From: Methanobacteriota archaeon
Lineage (GTDB): Archaea > Thermoplasmatota > Poseidoniia > Poseidoniales > Poseidoniaceae
Direction of reading: 5' to 3'
Length of the DNA: 5,719 nt
NCBI GenBank assembly: GCA_029979405.1
Contig: JAPOHM010000097.1
Span: forward strand, 1 to 5,719
Part shown: positions 3,378 to 5,719 of the stretch, piece after piece
Layout: every line of letters begins with the position of its first letter
Position numbering within the stretch: the first letter of the stretch is position 1
Notes under the pieces: generated by a model
What the model was told of the DNA's origin: nothing
Seen by the model: only the letters and a program-made list of their open reading frames with translations
Database searches by the model: none
Position numbers and translations under genes: made by a program

Positions 3378-5719
3378 ATGAAGCGTAATTCTGCACTTCT
3401 GATGATTTTACTTATGCTGACTTCTTGCGTTCCACTGACGTTTGTTTCAGCCTCGGGCGAGTCACTCAGTTTCAACACATTCAATGGTGGGTACGCAACT
3501 GTTGAAGTTAATTTACAAGGTAGTACTACAAACAATAGCGTTTCGATAGAAGTACCAAGAAATGTCACATTCACAGATTCTGGATTTGAGGTTGTATTCG
3601 ATTCAAATGATCAAAGCCCAGGCGAAGTTTGGGTAGACGTCGGGGAAGACGGTATTTTCGAGTGGGAATTCAAAGGTCTTGGATACGGTGACATTGGCCA
3701 GCAAAACGAATTCTATGATGGAAATAATTGGTATGTTTCACAGGTTCCTTCAGGAAACTCCACTAGTCCAACAATTCTAATTCCTTCAGAATCAATAATT
3801 CAAGACTCTAGTCTTGAAGTTGGCTTTTCTCCTGACACTGGTGGTGGATTTTTCTCGATAGGTTCACATCAAGAGGTGATAGAAACTGATATCGATAACG
3901 ATAGTTTATCAGAACCGATGTTCTTGCTAGACATCCAATCCAACAATTCGACTTCAATTGTCTGGGCTGATTGGAATTCCGGTAGTGGAATAACCATGTC
4001 TACACCTATCCAAACTTGCGATAAAGCAACATCGATTTCTACAGGTGATATAAACGGAGACGGTAGCGAAGACATAATCGCATTTTCAACATCTACCAGT
4101 ACAGCATGTATCCACTTAGCAAATGGTACAACCTTCGATCCTGTCCTCAATCAAACTATTTCTTCAGGTTTATCCATGGCAAAAATGGGTGACATCAATT
4201 CAGACGGTGCAGCGGAAATTGTGACAGTAACGACAGGTGGTTCACTATCTTTCTATTCATGGAACAATACTACCTCAGGACTTTCCTCACCTGTAGTTGA
4301 GGTCATTAACCAAAACGGCACAACAGGTTTCCCTGCAATTTTGTTGTCTGTCCATGTTGGTGACTTTTTCAATAATGGAAATGAATCAATGTTGGTTATG
4401 GATAGTACTGGACATTGGACACACTGGAGCGTCGTTTCAGGAATGCTAGCAGGGCCCCTAAAAACCTTTGACGACATTTCTAGAGATGAAATTCTTACCG
4501 ATTTAGACGGCGATGGCGATATTGATATTTTGGGTTCAAATAACCAAGGTTACGCTATGAGAATTAACAACGGAACGGGATGGAATCTGCAGTCATTCCA
4601 GGGTATGATTTCAATTGTCAATTCAACAGTTGCGGACTATGATAATGATGGGAATTTGGAACTAATGACTCCAGTACCTGGCGCTTCTGACGGTAGTTCC
4701 ACAACTATCGAGGGTAATATTTCACTACGGCAGATTAATTCTACAAGCATTTCAAATTCATCGATGATAGTGCTTGAGCCTTGGTCTATTCCAACATCAA
4801 TTATGACAATGGATATGGATGGTGATGGAATCATTGAGCACATTGTATCTGCTGGAGAAACATCGAAAGGTGTATTCATAGCAGGATGGCATAGCATTGA
4901 GCTAGATGCAGATAAAGATGGAACTCCTGAGATGAGTAGGACTGGTTATGCCGGCGATTCAGCAAATGGTTTAGACCCACTTCAAATGCGGGATGAAAGC
5001 AATGCAATTAGACAAGATTTAGTGCAAATAATCTCATCTCTGCAAACTAATGTGGATGGATATGGAGTTTCGATGGCAAATCTCTCCATGAATGTCAAGA
5101 CAACCGGAAATGGCGAGTTCAATTATTCGGGTTTGGATATTGGTTATGATTGCTCATTTACAGTGAACCAGAACCCTCATTTAATTGGGAATTTAACGAA
5201 TTCACTAAATCAACAAATGACAGGAGGCGTTGGTAATTTAACAATCGATATTCCTCTTAACTCGACAAAATCAGGAGTGATATCTTTGTCAAATTATTAT
5301 GCTGTTACAATTCCTGGGGCGCCAAATTTAGCAATTCCAACAACTCCGGTTCTACAACTCGTTAGTGCAACACCAGAAATGGTAGAATTCAAGTGGAACG
5401 ACACCATTGAATATGGATTAGATTTCATTGAATTTGAAATTTTCAAACTTGAGTCATCTAGCCAATCAATTAACCTGCTAGACGTTTACAATAGGTCATT
5501 TTTCAACCAAACTATCGATTCAAATGTGAGTGTGGGCTCAACATATTGGTACGTTGTAAGGTCAACTCACCAATATGGAATAGCCTCTAACTTCTCACAG
5601 CCTCTTATGGTTACAGTACCTTATCCCGCCCCACCTTCCCAACTGACAGGTTTCTCTCTAACCGATGTCGCATCTGACCAAGGTGGAGTACTGAGCCTAT
5701 CTTGGAATCATTCGGTGGA
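3378..5719 (+). CDS. Giant secreted cell-surface protein with FG-GAP/VCBS-type calcium repeats and Fn3-like domains (3' end outside window)
   Basis: The frame is open from ATG 3378 to the window end, 780 codons without a stop. Residues 1-25 are a signal peptide: KR, then a hydrophobic core, with VSA-S as a likely cleavage site and LTSC (14-17) as a possible lipobox. An N-terminal domain ends in D-V-G-E-D-G-x-x-E-W (87-96) followed by a Gly-rich stretch. Then come repeats, each with an acidic calcium-type loop: GDINGDGSED (D224, N226, D228), GDINSDGAAE (D272), a weak GDFFNNGNES (D329), TDLDGDGDID (D375, D377, D379), ADYDNDGNLE (D420), MDMDGDGIIE (D479) and LDADKDGTPE (D510). These resemble FG-GAP/VCBS beta-propeller blades; the last is closer to a thrombospondin-3 or dockerin-type loop. 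Residues about 657-748 read as a fibronectin-III-like domain, and a second one begins near 752 (DVASDQGG at 763-770, then LSLSW). Cys214 and Cys244 bracket the first repeat. Such proteins act outside the cell in adhesion, S-layer or substrate binding; no catalytic motif is seen in this part. Confidence 0.9.
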   Translation, partial: MKRNSALLMILLMLTSCVPLTFVSASGESLSFNTFNGGYATVEVNLQGSTTNNSVSIEVPRNVTFTDSGFEVVFDSNDQSPGEVWVDVGEDGIFEWEFKGLGYGDIGQQNEFYDGNNWYVSQVPSGNSTSPTILIPSESIIQDSSLEVGFSPDTGGGFFSIGSHQEVIETDIDNDSLSEPMFLLDIQSNNSTSIVWADWNSGSGITMSTPIQTCDKATSISTGDINGDGSEDIIAFSTSTSTACIHLANGTTFDPVLNQTISSGLSMAKMGDINSDGAAEIVTVTTGGSLSFYSWNNTTSGLSSPVVEVINQNGTTGFPAILLSVHVGDFFNNGNESMLVMDSTGHWTHWSVVSGMLAGPLKTFDDISRDEILTDLDGDGDIDILGSNNQGYAMRINNGTGWNLQSFQGMISIVNSTVADYDNDGNLELMTPVPGASDGSSTTIEGNISLRQINSTSISNSSMIVLEPWSIPTSIMTMDMDGDGIIEHIVSAGETSKGVFIAGWHSIELDADKDGTPEMSRTGYAGDSANGLDPLQMRDESNAIRQDLVQIISSLQTNVDGYGVSMANLSMNVKTTGNGEFNYSGLDIGYDCSFTVNQNPHLIGNLTNSLNQQMTGGVGNLTIDIPLNSTKSGVISLSNYYAVTIPGAPNLAIPTTPVLQLVSATPEMVEFKWNDTIEYGLDFIEFEIFKLESSSQSINLLDVYNRSFFNQTIDSNVSVGSTYWYVVRSTHQYGIASNFSQPLMVTVPYPAPPSQLTGFSLTDVASDQGGVLSLSWNHSV
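4047..4931 (+). repeat. Array of seven D-x-D/N-x-D-G-type calcium-loop repeats within the surface-protein gene
   Basis: At the protein level acidic loops recur at residues 224, 272, 329, 375, 420, 479 and 510, giving spacings of 48, 57, 46, 45, 59 and 31 residues. The 45-59 spacing fits FG-GAP/VCBS blades, and the shorter last interval marks a different final module. Each strong loop is followed by a hydrophobic strand (IIAF, IVTV, IDILG, LELM, IIEHIV), as in known blades. The repeats are diverged in DNA sequence; I see no long near-identical nucleotide repeat. Confidence 0.75.

Noticed and set aside
3374..4897. Several minus-strand frames of 61-93 codons inside the surface-protein gene
   Set aside because: All lie antisense to the 780-codon frame with signal peptide and calcium motifs, and none has a ribosome site or recognisable domain.
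1..5719. Search for CRISPR array, insertion sequence, integrase or tRNA-linked attachment site
   Set aside because: I saw no regularly spaced repeats, no transposase or integrase motif, and no second copy of the tRNA 3' end in the window.

Overview
This window most likely comes from a planktonic marine euryarchaeon, probably of the Marine Group II/III (Poseidoniia) type. The basis is inference from gene content: archaeal-style short overlapping genes with GAGGT ribosome sites, small winged-helix proteins, a tRNA preceded by a TATA-like box, and a very large secreted protein with FG-GAP/VCBS-type calcium motifs followed by fibronectin-III-like domains. That combination is typical of these genomes. 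No marker such as 16S rRNA is present, so the assignment is not proven. I see no transposase, integrase, CRISPR array or phage module.

Layout. (1) 3-248, plus strand: the C-terminal 81 codons of a small basic, probably winged-helix protein. (2) 287-949, plus strand: a HAD-superfamily (subfamily IB-like) phosphatase. (3) 996-1072, plus strand: tRNA-Arg(GCG) with an encoded CCA end. (4) 3120 down to 1136, minus strand: a tight four-gene operon. In order of transcription it holds a winged-helix protein, a pentapeptide-repeat protein, a 4HBT hotdog-fold thioesterase and a four-helix membrane protein. Junctions are a 9-base gap followed by two 8-base overlaps, so co-transcription and translational coupling are likely. 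(5) 3121-3377: a divergent intergenic region with probable promoters for both sides and a repeated CATGTC motif. (6) 3378 to the window end, plus strand: the first 780 codons of a giant exported surface protein that runs off the window.

How the parts fit. The minus-strand operon combines a putative DNA-binding protein with an acyl-CoA thioesterase, a membrane protein and a right-handed beta-helix protein. A lipid or envelope-related role under local control is a reasonable guess, but only a guess. The divergently transcribed surface protein carries a signal peptide, about seven D-x-D-x-D-G-like loops, many N-glycosylation sequons and Fn3-like domains, which suit a calcium-stabilised, glycosylated cell-surface protein. 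The shared intergenic region allows joint regulation of the operon and the surface protein.

Start codons were re-chosen for three genes (HAD, winged-helix, pentapeptide) from ribosome sites and family alignment. Nothing here is a clear-cut new system. The most interesting items are the operon composition, the giant surface protein and the repeated motif in the divergent promoter.
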